Assembly: GCA_015680685.1 (NCBI GenBank)
Contig: MNCI01022121.1
Coordinates: 286,408-330,836, forward strand
Source: Gnetum montanum
Taxonomy: Eukaryota; Streptophyta; Gnetopsida; Gnetales; Gnetaceae
Direction: 5' to 3'
Length of the DNA: 44,429 bases
Below, in pieces: positions 1-11,397 of the stretch. The position numbers and the translations under genes were made by a program. Within the stretch, counting starts at the first letter, position 1. The number at the start of each line of letters is the position of its first letter. Below the pieces are notes generated by a model, which saw only the letters and a program-made list of their open reading frames with translations, had not been told where the DNA came from and searched no databases.

Positions 1-94
1 CAACCATCGTAGATGTCTCAATATGTTCGCTCTCAAGCCTACCAAGCCTCATAGATGGTACAACCCAACATGGGGCTATGGTCTACACTACTAG
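1..94 (+). pseudogene. Element D gag, N-terminal fragment left of element A
   Basis: In the frame required by the piece that resumes at 10930, this stretch reads as Gln/Pro-rich gag sequence with two in-frame TAG codons. Its MVQ...SMVYS-like context matches the same place in element A gag (around 2620-2650). It stops exactly where the element A LTR begins. The last five bases (ACTAG) and the five after element A (GCCAG) differ only by two transitions, consistent with an aged target duplication. The D gag start is outside the window. Confidence 0.7.
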
Positions 95-1550
95 TGAAAC
101 ACCATGAAAATTACGAGTCGGCCTCAGGCAAAGATTCGCAATTCAGGCAAGGGCACATGTCAAAATTCCAGAAGGGAGAATAAGATAGAGCAACACCAAG
201 AGGCGCGTAGCATCAAGTCCTTAACTTCTTGTGCAGATTCCTAATCTTTATATGCTTTTTCTGTTTACACTATATCACGCGACGTAGCGTAATGGCACTT
301 AGCGTGATTCTGTTCAAACATAGTCTGGCATCAGAAGGATAGTTACTTCGGCATAGGAAGAAGCTTGAGCAGTGTAATATGCGACTTCTTGTGTATTTTG
401 CTAAGTCTTTTGTTCAAGGCTAGGTTTACGCTCTGTTATGCACGGCAGTGTAATGAGCTCTAGAACAGTTAAAGGCAAAGTCCAAGAAAGTGTGATTGCT
501 CATCATACACTCATCACGCAACGTAGCGTATCACAACGTATCGCGTCACCAAGCTAAACATTGTTTTACGCTTCGTTACACGCGGCTGCGTAAGAAAGCA
601 TAAAACAGCTTGAATCCATTGTTTCCATGTTATGTTACGCTCATACACGCAACACAGTGTGAATGAGCGTAATATAACCCAAAGACAGTTGAAACATGCC
701 CAACGTGCACCTCTTCTTCACACGCACAATACGCGAATGAGCATATTGTGCGTAGTCATGAAGTTTGACGCAAAAATGGTCAAACCAACAGTACCTGAAA
801 CACTCAAGACACACGTCATCAGGGTTGCGCCCTTTCCATAGAGTGTCGCAACCTATAAATACCCCAGTTGACAAAGATACAGGGGTTGGCAAATCAGAGA
901 AGCAAAGGCATTTTTCTGAGCACTGGAGCACTTATCACTTTTGAGGAGAGGTACAGAGAGCAGTGCCTTGGCAATTGTTGACAGCATCATCTTACGGCAG
1001 AAACAGAGCACAGTTCACTTTGAGCACCGGCGACAGGAGTAATCGTTCTGCTAGGGAAGACTCTATTGGTCAGAAATAGTTGATCGGTAGACGTCAAAGC
1101 TTGACCTTCCTTGCATCCAGGCTTTAGCCCACGAGGTAGATCAGACTTCTGTTTGGACAGTTTTCTTGTTGTTTTGTGCTTGCTTTATGCCCAGTAATTG
1201 GGGTCTCCCTAGTGTAATGAGATATACAAAATATACATTTTTCAAGTCAAAGCGTAGATCTTGAAACTACGTATTTCTCTTATGTCAGCCTCCTCTTATC
1301 GTGTTTAACGTTATCATCGTTGCAATTCATCTACATCGTTTTCCCCTCGTTTTTGCGATCCCTCGAATTAGATCATTTCATGAGATATTCATCGGTTTAC
1401 TGATTAGTAAGTCCCTGTCTGATCGACAAGACCATTCAGGGCACCGCGGATTCGTTTTTCCAGCATAGCCCTCGCGCAGATCCGTGGTTAGAACTATGTA
1501 CATGGAATTTGTTCGGTATTTTCCAGCTACCGACGTTTTCCGTCGTTACA
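95..1550 (+). repeat. 5' LTR of element A
   Basis: Starts TGAAACACC and ends GTTACA, matching 9473-10928 over its full 1456 bases. The U3 part is rich in TACGC/GCGTA motifs (for example CACGCGACGTAGCGTAATG near 279). A TATA box is at 854-860. The LTR end is followed by a primer-site-like sequence. The terminal bases resemble those of LTRs B and C, so these families are related. Confidence 0.95.
854..860 (+). promoter_or_regulatory. TATA box of element A 5' LTR
   Basis: TATAAAT in the context CCTATAAATACCCC, conserved in the 3' LTR at 10232-10238. Position within the LTR and the match to plant consensus support it as the sense promoter. Confidence 0.75.
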
Positions 1551-1796
1551 GTTTTCTAGCGCTAGAAGGAGGGCTTGAGGCTCCGATCAGAATATTTCAG
1601 GTAGCCCTGTTAGCGATCCATACCCTAAACCGTAGACGTAATACCTCTAGGGAAGTTTACGGCAAATCGTGTGGTGTAGATCGGTCTTAGCAACGATTCC
1701 TTTGGAATCCTACAGGGTAGAAAGCCTATTCGTGTTTTTTGGTTGCCACCCATTTCTTAGATCCGATTACCAGTCACTGTCAATCTCATTAATCAA
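1551..1796 (+). other. Element A primer-binding site and leader
   Basis: The bases at 1557-1574 (TAGCGCTAGAAGGAGGGC) lie just after the LTR and match the same site in element B (13309-13326) and element C (37327-37344, TGGCGCTAGAAGGAGGGC). The TGG start expected of a tRNA primer site is mutated to TAG here. I do not assign the primer tRNA. The rest, up to the gag ATG at 1797, is untranslated leader with no other recognisable feature. Confidence 0.75.
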
Positions 1797-4700
1797 TGGA
1801 TTCCTTTTACACAACCACAACCACCATGGTCCCTGCCGATTTGGATGCCACATCTGTGAACCCTATTGCGGTCGCCAGACCAGCTCCTGGCGCAATAGGA
1901 TCTCAAGGGTCATTGCGTCGATCATTGAGACTTTAGGGAAAAGAGCCCATTTTCACGGTCATAACCCTTGAAGAATACAACTTTATATGTGTTAAGATCC
2001 AGGCGAAGTTGACTCTTAGCCAAGCCGAAGTCAAAGAGAAATGAAACTTTGAGGTCGTCCACCGAGGGGGCCATGATTTCAGGCCAACATCTTACGACAT
2101 CATCCCCTTGACCGAACAACAACATGAACTCATTACACAGTTGGTCATGGCCAAGGGACAGGCGGCACAAGCTGTGGTGGAGCCCCAGCATGGGGAAGAG
2201 GAAGAGGATGAATTGGCAGCCTAGTCGGAACATTCGTTCCATACTCTGAGCCCCCAAACGTACATAAATTCCTTGCTTCATTTCAACGGAGAGGCCGCTC
2301 CTCTTGACCCAACCATGACCACACAGATGCATTTCCCTGCCATGCCGCAGGCCACCACTTAGCCGTCTGGGCTGCAAGCACAAATACTGCATAATAACAT
2401 GGGGGCGGTTTCGTCACCGTGGGTACTTAGCATTCTGGCAGTGGTCCCGGCGACCACCGCGCCCCATTTCATCCCTTAGATACAACCCCACAACATATTT
2501 GTAACACGCCCAGCGCAGACCTTGTCGCTTCCACCCCCTCCGACTCAACAGATCACAGCAGCTATTTAGCCACAAACATACATCCAATAGCCTACCACAG
2601 GTTAGTGGGCCAACCCGATGGTGCAACATACCCAGTCTATGGTCTATAGCGTGCAACCCCCGGTTGCACCTGCAACGCAAGTTCGATAGGTGGTCCCACA
2701 GTATATCTATCCCTATCTTACGCAACAGGTGGTGGCTAACCCCTCTTCGCAAACTAGTGGGTGGTGGTCTTCATAGGCCCCTTCGCCTGCAAGGATCCCT
2801 GTCCCACAAGCAGCCAGTCAACCTCTCCCGTCGTTTTCGTTCCCTCGCGCTGCCCTCCCAGTCCAACCTCCTATGCCTTCTGCATAGACACCTCGATCAA
2901 CGGGTCTGGACCAAGCCTTCTAGCTTATACAGACTCTCACCGAGGAGGTTCGATGCCTCAAAGCCTCTAGTTCTGATACTATTCAGATCATGGACTTTTA
3001 CCAGGATGATCCGATTAGCCCATTGGTCCCTATGCTATTGTTACCGCCAGGGATGTCTCTGCCTCATTTTACCAAGTACAATGGGGAGGAAGATCCCAAC
3101 GCTCACTTGGTCATGTTCAGGTCTAAGTCCTTGTTATTGCAACAGTGGCCACACACCATCATCCAAGTCTTTGCAATGTCCCTAACAGGGAAAGCTTTGG
3201 ATTGGTACCGAGCCCTCCCACGCTCTTCCATCTCAACCTTGGAAGAGCTGCTGACCCAATTTGTGACCCGCTTCAAATACAACTTGAAACCGAAAGTCAC
3301 ATTGGATCAGCTCATGGGGGTGAAACAAGACCCGCTTGAGCCTGTCCAAAGGTTTATACAGCATTGGAATGCTACCTTGAATGAGATCCGCGAGCCGATC
3401 GTGGATTCGCATCTACTTGCTATATTCAAGGGAGCAGTCAATGACTTTATTAAGTCAAAACTGTATTATCTTTCCCCCAACTCTCTACACCAGGCCTTCT
3501 CTCAAACTAGAAACATCCAGGATGCTGCGGAGGCCAGCAAAGACCCGGCGTATGTCGCCTATAGGAACGCACATAACAAGAGCAAAGACAAAGGGAAAGC
3601 AGCAACAATGACAGTAGCTGCAATGACTGAGAGTACAAAGACTAAGAACAAGAAGGTACCCACGGTGTCTCCTGAAACCATGGTTGGTGCCGGCACTAGC
3701 CAAGACACAACTACCCCTGAAGGGCCCCCCCAGCCAAAGCCAAACTTTGAGCGTAAGGATCGCTCAAAGTACATGACATTACCTGCAAAGCATTCTGAAC
3801 TACTAAAACAACTGTTAGGGGTAGGGCACATTCAACCTAAGAAGGTGTCCGAGGAGGTTCTGAAGCATCACAGACATCATTGTGAACTGCTGAAGAACCC
3901 TTCTCTAGCCTTACCTAACGAACCACCAGTTCCAAGATCTTTCAGGCTGGACCGTTTCTGTGACTACCACCAGCTATGTGGTCACGATATGGATTACTGT
4001 TGGGAATTGAAAGACGACATTCAACGTATGCTAGATGATGGTTCACTCAAGTTAGACAGCAACAACCCAACGCATCTAGAAAATGAAACATTGCACGTGT
4101 ATAAGGACCCATTGAATGCAAACGACGATCCTTATACAATCACTGTGATAAGTACGGACAGTGAGAGGAGGGAACTGCCAAAACAACCCTTTGTTTTTCA
4201 TGTCCCTGCCAGCTCACAAAGGGGGCCAACCATTTCACCGGTAGCCAGTGGGGTCTCGAGGCCACCCTTAATTATACGGGCACCTTCTCGTATACACTCT
4301 CAGTCACACAGCAATAGCCAAGCCACGACCTCATCCGCACCCACGCCCAGGGCACCCTTCATTATCAGGGCGCCAAAACCGCAGGCTGCTCCTTTCACGC
4401 AGGGGCAGACCTCGAATCAAAAGAGTCAACCATCACCTCCCAAACAAAAGGGATAGGACACATTAGTTAACGCAACGAAATACCACTCTACGCTTGGCTT
4501 CCCTAAGCCTAGGCCCCTGGCCTCTGTGCCTTCACATGTACCTCAGGGGTAGGATAAAGGTGTGGAAACGCAACTACCTTCTCTTGGCAAGAAAAAGAAC
4601 AGCTCCCCGACTAACACCATTCCACCTTGAGAGATTTGCCTCTTGGGCCAAATGGAAGAAGACAAGGGGGAGAAACAACCTAGTCGGGAGAAGGACCTCC

Positions 4701-5565
4701 TCACTGCATTTACGTAAGTTAAACAGGCTCTCAAAAAAAAAACATAACGCTGAGCCTTTACGACCTGCTTATGACGTCTCGAGAACACCATGAGGCTATG
4801 ATTCGCATGCCGACATCCATATCAATGGATGAAAGCTTTCCAGTGGAGGAGGAAGTGATTCATGCTGTCATGTTTCCTTCCGAAGCTGAGCAACCTACGC
4901 CTTCCTCACTGACCTTCCATGATGGGTCTATCAAAGACGATCCTGAGAAAGGTCAGGTGACAACTGAACCTATGTTTATCACTATCCAAGTCGGTCAATA
5001 CCGGATCCAGAGAGTACACTTGGATGATGGCACAGCTACCAACGTCATTCACTATTCCATCGTGGATAGGTTGGGTTTAGTCGACCAGATCATGCCTACG
5101 ACGACAGCCTGCGTAAAATCATTCAACGGGGCACGGGTTCAAGTTAAGGGGACGGTGTATATTGAGTTTGTGGTGGGGGATCAATTCCCAACAGAGGCCA
5201 CTTTCTTAGTTGTCAAGGAGATTCCAGGGTTCAACCTGATCTAGGGGAGGTCGTGGGTAGCCCAGCTGAGGGAAATTTTATCACCGATACACCAAGAGAT
5301 ACATCTTCCCTATGCCGGAGGGGAGGTTGTGATACGCGGTGACAAAATCATCCCCAGGACCGTCAATAACATTGAAGAAGAGTGAGGTTCAGAGATAGAA
5401 ATGACTGATGATCAAACCTGTCTCCAAATCCCTCAACAAGCTGACAGCAATGATAACGGTCTAGCTTGGGCCGACCTGCCATTTCCAGATGGTGGCGTAG
5501 AGGAGTCAAACCATAAGTCTCCTCGCCCTTACGCGACGCTCAACATAAAGTCCATCAAGAGATAA
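1797..5565 (+). pseudogene. Element A gag-protease polyprotein, decayed
   Basis: The ATG at 1797 aligns with the start of the near-intact element C polyprotein. The first 1.2 kb is broken by many stops, often TAG where C has CAA or CAG. From 2990 to 4456 a 488-codon stretch is open: capsid-like gag (DFYQDDPISP, then DWYRALPRSSIS and FVTRFKYNLKP), a C-x2-H-x4-H-x4-C zinc motif (FCDYHQLCGHDMDYC) and three copies of a [FV]-[IV]-x-[RH]-x-P motif. One A is missing from the A-run at 4733-4742, shifting frame. The retropepsin part (4771-5260) has LDDGTATNV as its active-site motif and FNLI at the ILGR flap, where CTG has become a stop. The frame ends at 5565. Confidence 0.9.
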
Positions 5566-5809
5566 TTGCGTATCAATGGTTAAATGATGGTCCTTACGTA
5601 CATTATCATGTCTTTGTGAGTTATCATGGTTCTGACTTAGCAATTTTATTTCATGCATTTTCACATTACTTTTGTTTTTGGTTCTTACGCTGGTCATTTA
5701 TCTTCACACTATTGTCTTTTTCATACGCATGGTATTCACATTTCTTGATCACTTTAGCATAATTACGCAAAATACTGTACCAGTATCATTTACGCTTGCT
5801 GTATTACGC

Positions 5810-5965
5810 TATGGCCCGCAACAGCCTTAAACTAGTTACACAGAATTGTATACTATGACTCTTTACGCTTGATTACGCAGTAGGCCTGCAACGGCCCTAA
5901 ACTAGTCTCTAGTTTTCGTAGAATCGTATGACGGCCTGCGATGGCCTTAAACTAGCATACATCCT
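5810..5965 (+). repeat. Hairpin-repeat array A1 (3 copies)
   Basis: Three copies of the family repeat: stem, 6-nt loop, stem, then TTAAACTAG or CTAAACTAG. The copy at 5883-5896 is GGCC-TGCAAC-GGCC. It sits between the end of gag-protease and the 3' end of the antisense gene. The rest of 5566-6148 is AT-rich and shows nothing else I can call. Confidence 0.75.
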
Positions 5966-6148
5966 ATTACTATAACTTAGGTGAAATTCTTAACAATTAC
6001 GCCCACGCGTTACAGGTCAAAACACAAAAGAAAAAATATATATATAACTGACATCAGAAACATCCACCAGGTTTTATAACACGTCTTTTCAGTCATTCCT
6101 AAAACAATGCTTCACTTCACCATCAACAAAACTATGCGTAAACAACAA

Positions 6149-7803
6149 TTACACATTTCCTCTACTACCGCTGTTACCAGTATCTCTCAAATCCAGATCC
6201 AGCCCTAGTGGATTGTTCTCTAGTGGGCCGTCATCTCTGGGAATCAGTCTTTCACGAAGAACTTCTTCGTGAGGTCCTTGTTTCGGCGTTGGGTCCACGG
6301 GGGAACGCTCTTCATCACTGTGCTCCTCCTCTTCCACTGCTTCTTCTTCTGCTTCTGCTGCTTCCTCTGCTAACTCCTCAGCTTGTTCATCTTCCCTATC
6401 CTCAGCTCATAACTAAATATAGTAAGCGCATTAGCTACACAAGACTTAACATCATAATTAGAAATGCAAACTAAGTCATGCATAAACTTACTTGCGACGG
6501 CCCTGCTTCCGCAGCAAAAGGAAGCTTGTCCAGGCTAGCCCAGAGGCGCTCCATAATCACTTCCTCCATTAGATCTGGCCATACATCCTCTCCCAAGGTA
6601 GCTCTGGCCTTCACATTTCTTTTCTCCATGCTGCTCCAGCGGGGTGGGTCTGGGAAGAAAGTAGGGATTGTAGCCTGACCCCCAGGGAGAGTCATCGTCC
6701 TTTCCGGGGATGCACTTACAGTCACTTGCTCCTCAAACTTCTTGAAGGCTTCGGAAGCTCCGATGATGTCCAGGAAGACTTCCAAGGACTGGGCCCTGAT
6801 GGTAAGATCACGATAGAGTTTCCAATAAAAAATACTCTCCCGCTTGTACAAGTGCTTGTGGTCCTTCTCCTTCTGCTCCCACTCTTGCACGCTTGCACAA
6901 TAATCCCTCCAGTCCTGGCATTTCTGGGCTGGGAGTTCTATCTGCATCCGCTGTTCGACCAACGCCCGACTGGTCTGTACGCTGTTTTTGATGGCAGTCC
7001 AGTACTGGGAGTAGTTGACAACAGCGGTATGCCAGTCTTCATCCCCTGTCACCCGTGCCTATAGGAAGTCGCACCATAATTTTAAGTCTTCGACCTCTTT
7101 GGTCAAAGACTCAACCCTCTGTTCTGACCTCTGCAACCTTTTCCATAGATTTTCATTTATGCCCCTACTTTCCCATGAGGAGCGTGTCTAGCGTAACGTA
7201 CATTTACGCAGTTCCTCATAAATGTGACGTGGCACAGCTGCTTCATCGGATGGTGGCTCCACTATGTCCAGATCAATGGGCTCCGTGGGATCCCATCGAA
7301 GACAAGCTCCTAACAGAAACAACCATCAAATGTTGATGACATATTACCACTATGTGATATCACAAACATATTACAACCATAACATACCAGCTCTAGGTTC
7401 GACGCACTCTAAGCGCTCGATCATGTCACTGACAATGCCTTCCATGAAGGAAAATTTGTTAGGGAAGTCTCTCCATGCTCTACTCACAGCGACAGACATG
7501 GACACATCCCCTTCTCCTGTAGCGTAATCCAATTAGAAAATTCATCTATTAATAAAATCCTGCAAACTCACTAACACATTCATTACCTCTACCGGTGACA
7601 GTGGCAACTTCGCCAACATCTTCCATCCCCTTTCCCTCTTCACGCACTTGAGTCTGTCCGTCGCTAGTTCCGGTGGCCAGGGCCTCTTCATGTACCCGGT
7701 CCTATGCACGGCTCCCGCTAACAACTGGGGCCTCCTCAAGCACGAGAGCCTGTGCACGGCTTGTGCTAATAGCTGGGGCCTCTTCTTCCAAAATTGAGGT
7801 CCC
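6149..7803 (-). pseudogene. Antisense multi-exon gene of element A (short form)
   Basis: Four exons on the minus strand: about 7803-7587, 7516-7388, 7309-6492 and 6400-6149, joined by GT-AG introns of 70, 78 and 91 bp in phases 1, 1 and 0. The same junctions and phases occur in element C, and the two visible in D agree. The third exon carries a tryptophan landmark (LRWDPTEP), a charged, probably coiled-coil stretch, then KCQDW, EKDHKHLYK and DPPRWSS blocks, all matched in C and D. The last exon is very acidic and ends at TAA 6149-6151. Exon 1 has one TAG and exon 3 has two. The upstream N-terminal region seen in D is missing, replaced by hairpin repeats. Function unknown; I recognise no named family. 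Confidence 0.8.
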
Positions 7804-8375
7804 CTCCCCATGATGTAAAACTGGCATTCCTTGCATGCGTCCGCCATGACGCTAAACTGGCAATATTCGTTCGCCACGACATTAAACTGGCACTGACCAT
7901 CTGCTACGACTCTAAACTAGCAACCACCGTCCACTACGATGTAAAACTACCATTCCTTGCACGCGTCCACCACGACGCTAAACTGGCAATATTCGTCAGC
8001 TATGATGCTAAACTGGCAAGCTGTAACCATCTTCTACGACGTAAAACTGGCAGTGTTGTACAGGTTTGCCAAGACGAAAAACTGGCACCGTTTGCACACA
8101 TCCGCCATGATGCTAAACTAGCATAGGTAAGTAGCTATCTGCTAAGACGTAAAACCAGCATAGATCTGTCCCTGGTTCATGACACGAAACTGACATCCAT
8201 AGCATGGTCTGCTGAGACCATAAATCAGACATACCACCGTCCACTACGACGTAAAACTAGCACTTCTCAGTCTGCCCAGACTTTAAACTAGGACCATGGT
8301 CTACTGAGACTTAAAACCAGTAATGGCAGTCTACCAGGACTTAAAACTGGGACTTACAGACTGCTTCCATGTAAA
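7794..8375 (+). repeat. Hairpin-repeat array A2 (about 17 copies)
   Basis: About 17 degenerate copies, mostly 25-40 bp apart, each a short inverted repeat with a 6-nt loop followed by TAAACTRGCA. Clear copies: 7837-7852 (GCGTC-CGCCAT-GACGC), 8099-8112 (CATC/GATG), 8205-8220 (TGGTC/GACCA) and 8269-8282 (AGTC/GACT). The stem bases differ but still pair. The array lies just upstream of the antisense gene. Confidence 0.85.
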
Positions 8376-8418
8376 TTAAGTGAGCGTGATCATCTCTGTA
8401 TAGTTACACAACTAACGA

Positions 8419-8517
8419 GGTGGGATACTGGGACAGTCCCAGCATTGCCACCCCACCGACATCCTACTGATTCCTCGGATGAGCTGAGAGGCATCTTACT
8501 GATGCGTTAGAGATGCC
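8419..8517 (+). other. Nested stem-loops in element A 3' region
   Basis: A perfect 7-bp inverted repeat around one base (8428-8434 with 8436-8442, CTGGGAC/GTCCCAG) lies inside an outer pair GGTGGG (8419-8424) and CCCACC (8452-8457). A second perfect 7-bp pair (GGCATCT 8490-8496, AGATGCC 8511-8517) follows. These could fold in RNA of the element. No function can be assigned. Confidence 0.5.
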
Positions 8518-9458
8518 GTCGCTGTGCCCACTACAATGGTGGTACCTCTGAGAGTTTAGCCCCACCAGCCAGAGCCCCAACGAAATCCTTGTCGACAATG
8601 ACCTCGGGAACCTCTACCAATCATCACTATCAGACGTTGGCTTCGCAAATTCATCTAGCTGGTTTCCTGTACAACCAGTTAGCTGCACTGTATCTGATGC
8701 CTTTTGGCAAAGATATGCTGGGCCAGTCATCAGGATTGGCAGATCCGCCCTCATGCTCTGGCTCCTTCTTTACGGCCCAATCGCTCTATCTCGCATCAAA
8801 AGACGCTCGTTTCAACAACCTTGCCTCTTGTTCGCATGAGCAATGGTGTCCTCTGTTTTCTTCTGTGGTTGCAGGTTACTTGCTTTGGAGGATGTCGTTC
8901 AAAGGTGCGTCCATCTGAGCGGTGAAGTACAGTAGCGTGTTGAGATGGCTGCTCAGGTTTGCCCGACCACTTAGATCTACATGCCTGTACCTCTAACAAT
9001 CCTACCCCTAGCTCTTATTTCCTTTCATCCCCACCACCCGCTTCCCATACGCAAAATCTACATACACAAGTAACCATTTTCCGCACTCACACTGGCAGAG
9101 ATATCGTAGAAGTGATGCACCATGCTCCTTTTGCAAGCATTCCTGCTATAATCAGTGACAGAGAGATCTCAGGCTGATGCGCTACGCTCGTCTGAAAGCA
9201 TTCCTGTTGACATACATGTGCATACGTTTCTGTGCATTTAGTAAGCATATTTCATACTCCTACCATCCTGACCTATGTTATATCTTCCCCGAACCTGTTT
9301 CCTACTATGTCATTCTATCTCCCATTCCCCCAGCTTTGCTCTTCCATATTGATAGGACAATGCCTGAGTAGCCATGGATGGACGATGTTCTTGCTTCTAC
9401 CAATCCGCTGTTTCGTATTCTTTGTCGACGTCTTTCAGGTAAGCCCTCCAACCATCAA
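8518..9458 (+). other. Element A 3' non-coding region
   Basis: No coding similarity to pol or any other protein was recognisable. Short open frames here (for example 8589-8918) do not match the related elements. A pyrimidine-rich stretch ending TTGCAG near 8874 resembles a splice acceptor and has a counterpart in element B (TTTGTAG near 18160). Confidence 0.5.
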
Positions 9459-9472
9459 CAAAGAGGGGCCAT
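9459..9472 (+). other. Polypurine tract of element A
   Basis: CAAAGAGGGGCCAT immediately before the 3' LTR start. The same CAAAGAGGGGCCA motif precedes the element B 3' LTR at 19092 and, inverted, the minus-strand LTR at 31810. This is the expected plus-strand priming site. Confidence 0.85.
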
Positions 9473-10928
9473 TGAAACACCGTGAAAATTGCGAGTCAGC
9501 CTTAGGCAAAGATTCACAATTTAGGCAAGGGCACATGTTAGAATTCCAGAAGGGGGAATAAGACAGAGCAACACCAAGAGGCGTGTAGCATCAAGTCCTT
9601 AACTTCTTGTGCAGATTCCTAATCTTTCTATGCTTTTTCTATTTACGCTATATCACGCGACGTAGCGTAATGGCACTCAGCGTGATTCTATTCAAACATA
9701 GTCCGGCATCAGAAGGATAGTTACTTCGACATAGGGAGAAGCTTGAGTAGCGTAATATGCGACTTCTTATGTATTTTGCTAAGTCTTTTGTTCAAGGCTA
9801 GGTTTACGCTCTGTTACGCATGGTAGCGTAATGAGCTCCAGAACAGTCAAAGGCAAAGTCCAAGAAAGTGTGATTGCTCATCATACGCTCATCACGCAAC
9901 GTAGCGTATCACAGCGTATCACGTTGCCAAGCTAAACATTGTTTTATGCTTTGTTACGCGCGGCTGCATAAGAAAGCGTAAAACAAATTGAATCCATTGT
10001 TTCCATGTTACATTACGCTCATACATGCAACACAGCATGAATGAGCATAATATAACCCAAAGACAGTTGAAACATGCCCGACGTGCACCTCTTCTTCACA
10101 CGCACAATACGCGAACGAGCGTATTGTGCGTAGTCATGAAGTTTGATGCAAAAATGGTCAAACCAACAGTACCCGAAACACTCAGGACACATGTCATCAG
10201 GGTTGTGCCTTTTCCACAGAGCGTTGCAGCCTATAAATACCCCTATTGACAAAGATACAGGGGTTGGCAAATCAGAGAAGCAAAGGTATTTTTCTGAGCA
10301 CTGGAGCACTTATCACTTTTGAGGAGAGGTACAGAGAGCAGTGCCTTGGCAATTGTTGACAGCATCACCTTATGGTAGAAACATAGCACAGTTTGCTTTG
10401 AGCACCAGTGATAGGAGTAATCATTCTGCTGGGGAAGACTCTATTGGTCAGAAATAGTTGATCGGTAGACATCAGAGCTTGACCTTCCTTGCATCCCAGC
10501 TTTAGCCCACGAGGTAGATCAGACTTCTGTTTGGACAGTTTTCTTGTTATTTTGTGCTTTCTTTACACCCAGTAATCGAGGTCTCCCCAGTGTAACTAGA
10601 TATACAAAATATACATTTTTCAAGTCAAAGCGTAGATCTTGAAACTATGTGTTTCTCTTATGTCATCCTCCTCTTATCATGTTTAACGTTATCATCGTTG
10701 CAATTCATCTACATCGTTTTCCCCTCGTTTTTGTGATCCCTCGAATTAGATCATTTAACAAGATATTCATCGGTTTACTGATTAGTAAGTCCCTGTCTGA
10801 TCGACAAGACCGTTCAGGGCGCGGCGGATTTGTTTTTCCAGCATAGCCCTTGCGTGGATCCATGGATAGAACTGTGTACACTGTGTTTGTTCGGTATTTT
10901 CGAGCTGCCAACGTTTTCCATCGTTACA
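9473..10928 (+). repeat. 3' LTR of element A
   Basis: 1456 bp, TGAAACACC...GTTACA, matching 95-1550 end to end with mostly transition differences. TATA box at 10232-10238. It is followed directly by the resumed gag reading frame of element D, which fixes the element boundary. Confidence 0.95.
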
Positions 10929-11397
10929 GCCAGCAACACAAGTGGTCCATCCAATAGCCCAACCTACAATTTCTACCCTCACAACACCACCTATAGGGTG
11001 GTGGACAACACAAGCAACACTGCTCATGGGAGTCATCCCAATGGTACCATCGATGGGTCACACTACCACCCCTACCATACCATAGGTGGGAGCTGCCTCT
11101 CCAGCTCCCCAACCATCCACAACGTCACTCATCCAAACCCTCACTAAGGAAATAAAATGCCTCAAAGCTACTAGGTCAGACACAGTACAAGTCATGGACT
11201 TCTACCAGGATGATCCCATCAGCCCTGCAATCCCTTCTTTAACACTACCCCCAGGGATGTCTCTCCCACACTTCATGAACTTCAATGGGGAGGGAGATCC
11301 CAATGCATATCTTGTCACCTTAAGGTCTAAATATTTGCGATTGCAAAAATGGCCACACATGGTCATTCATGTCTTCACCATATCCCTAGCTGGGAAA
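10929..11397 (+). pseudogene. Element D gag, middle fragment between elements A and B
   Basis: Read from 10930, this is Pro/Thr/Gln-rich gag (PATQVV at the start matches PATQV of element A gag) with one TAG, leading into DFYQDDPISPAIPS and the capsid block ending VFTISLAGK. It stops where the element B LTR begins and resumes at 21181 with AWDWY, as in the intact family members (GKALDWYRALP). Confidence 0.9.
11393..11397 (+). repeat. Target-site duplication of element B, left copy
   Basis: GGAAA directly before the B 5' LTR is repeated at 21176-21180 directly after the B 3' LTR. Removing one copy plus B restores the D gag frame across a conserved Gly-Lys-Ala-Trp. Confidence 0.93.

Larger units (their letters stand above)
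95..10928 (+). mobile_element. Element A: complete non-autonomous gag-pro LTR retrotransposon
   Basis: A 10.8-kb element bounded by two 1456-bp LTRs. Order: 5' LTR, primer site, leader, decayed gag-protease, hairpin-repeat array, antisense gene, second hairpin-repeat array, structured 3' region, polypurine tract, 3' LTR. No RT, RNase H or integrase sequence is recognisable in 5566-9458, so it would depend on another element's pol. In a 230-base sample (roughly 181-410 against the 3' copy) I count about 13 LTR differences, 12 of them transitions, which suggests an old insertion. It lies inside D gag. Confidence 0.92.

Noticed and set aside
641-931. 96-codon minus-strand frame present in both LTRs of element A (also 10019-10309)
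   Set aside because: Its presence twice follows from LTR duplication. It overlaps the TATA region and shows no protein-like features or counterpart in LTRs B and C.
8589-8918. 109-codon frame in the element A 3' region
   Set aside because: No similarity to gag, pol or the antisense protein and no matching frame in element B; length is within chance expectation.
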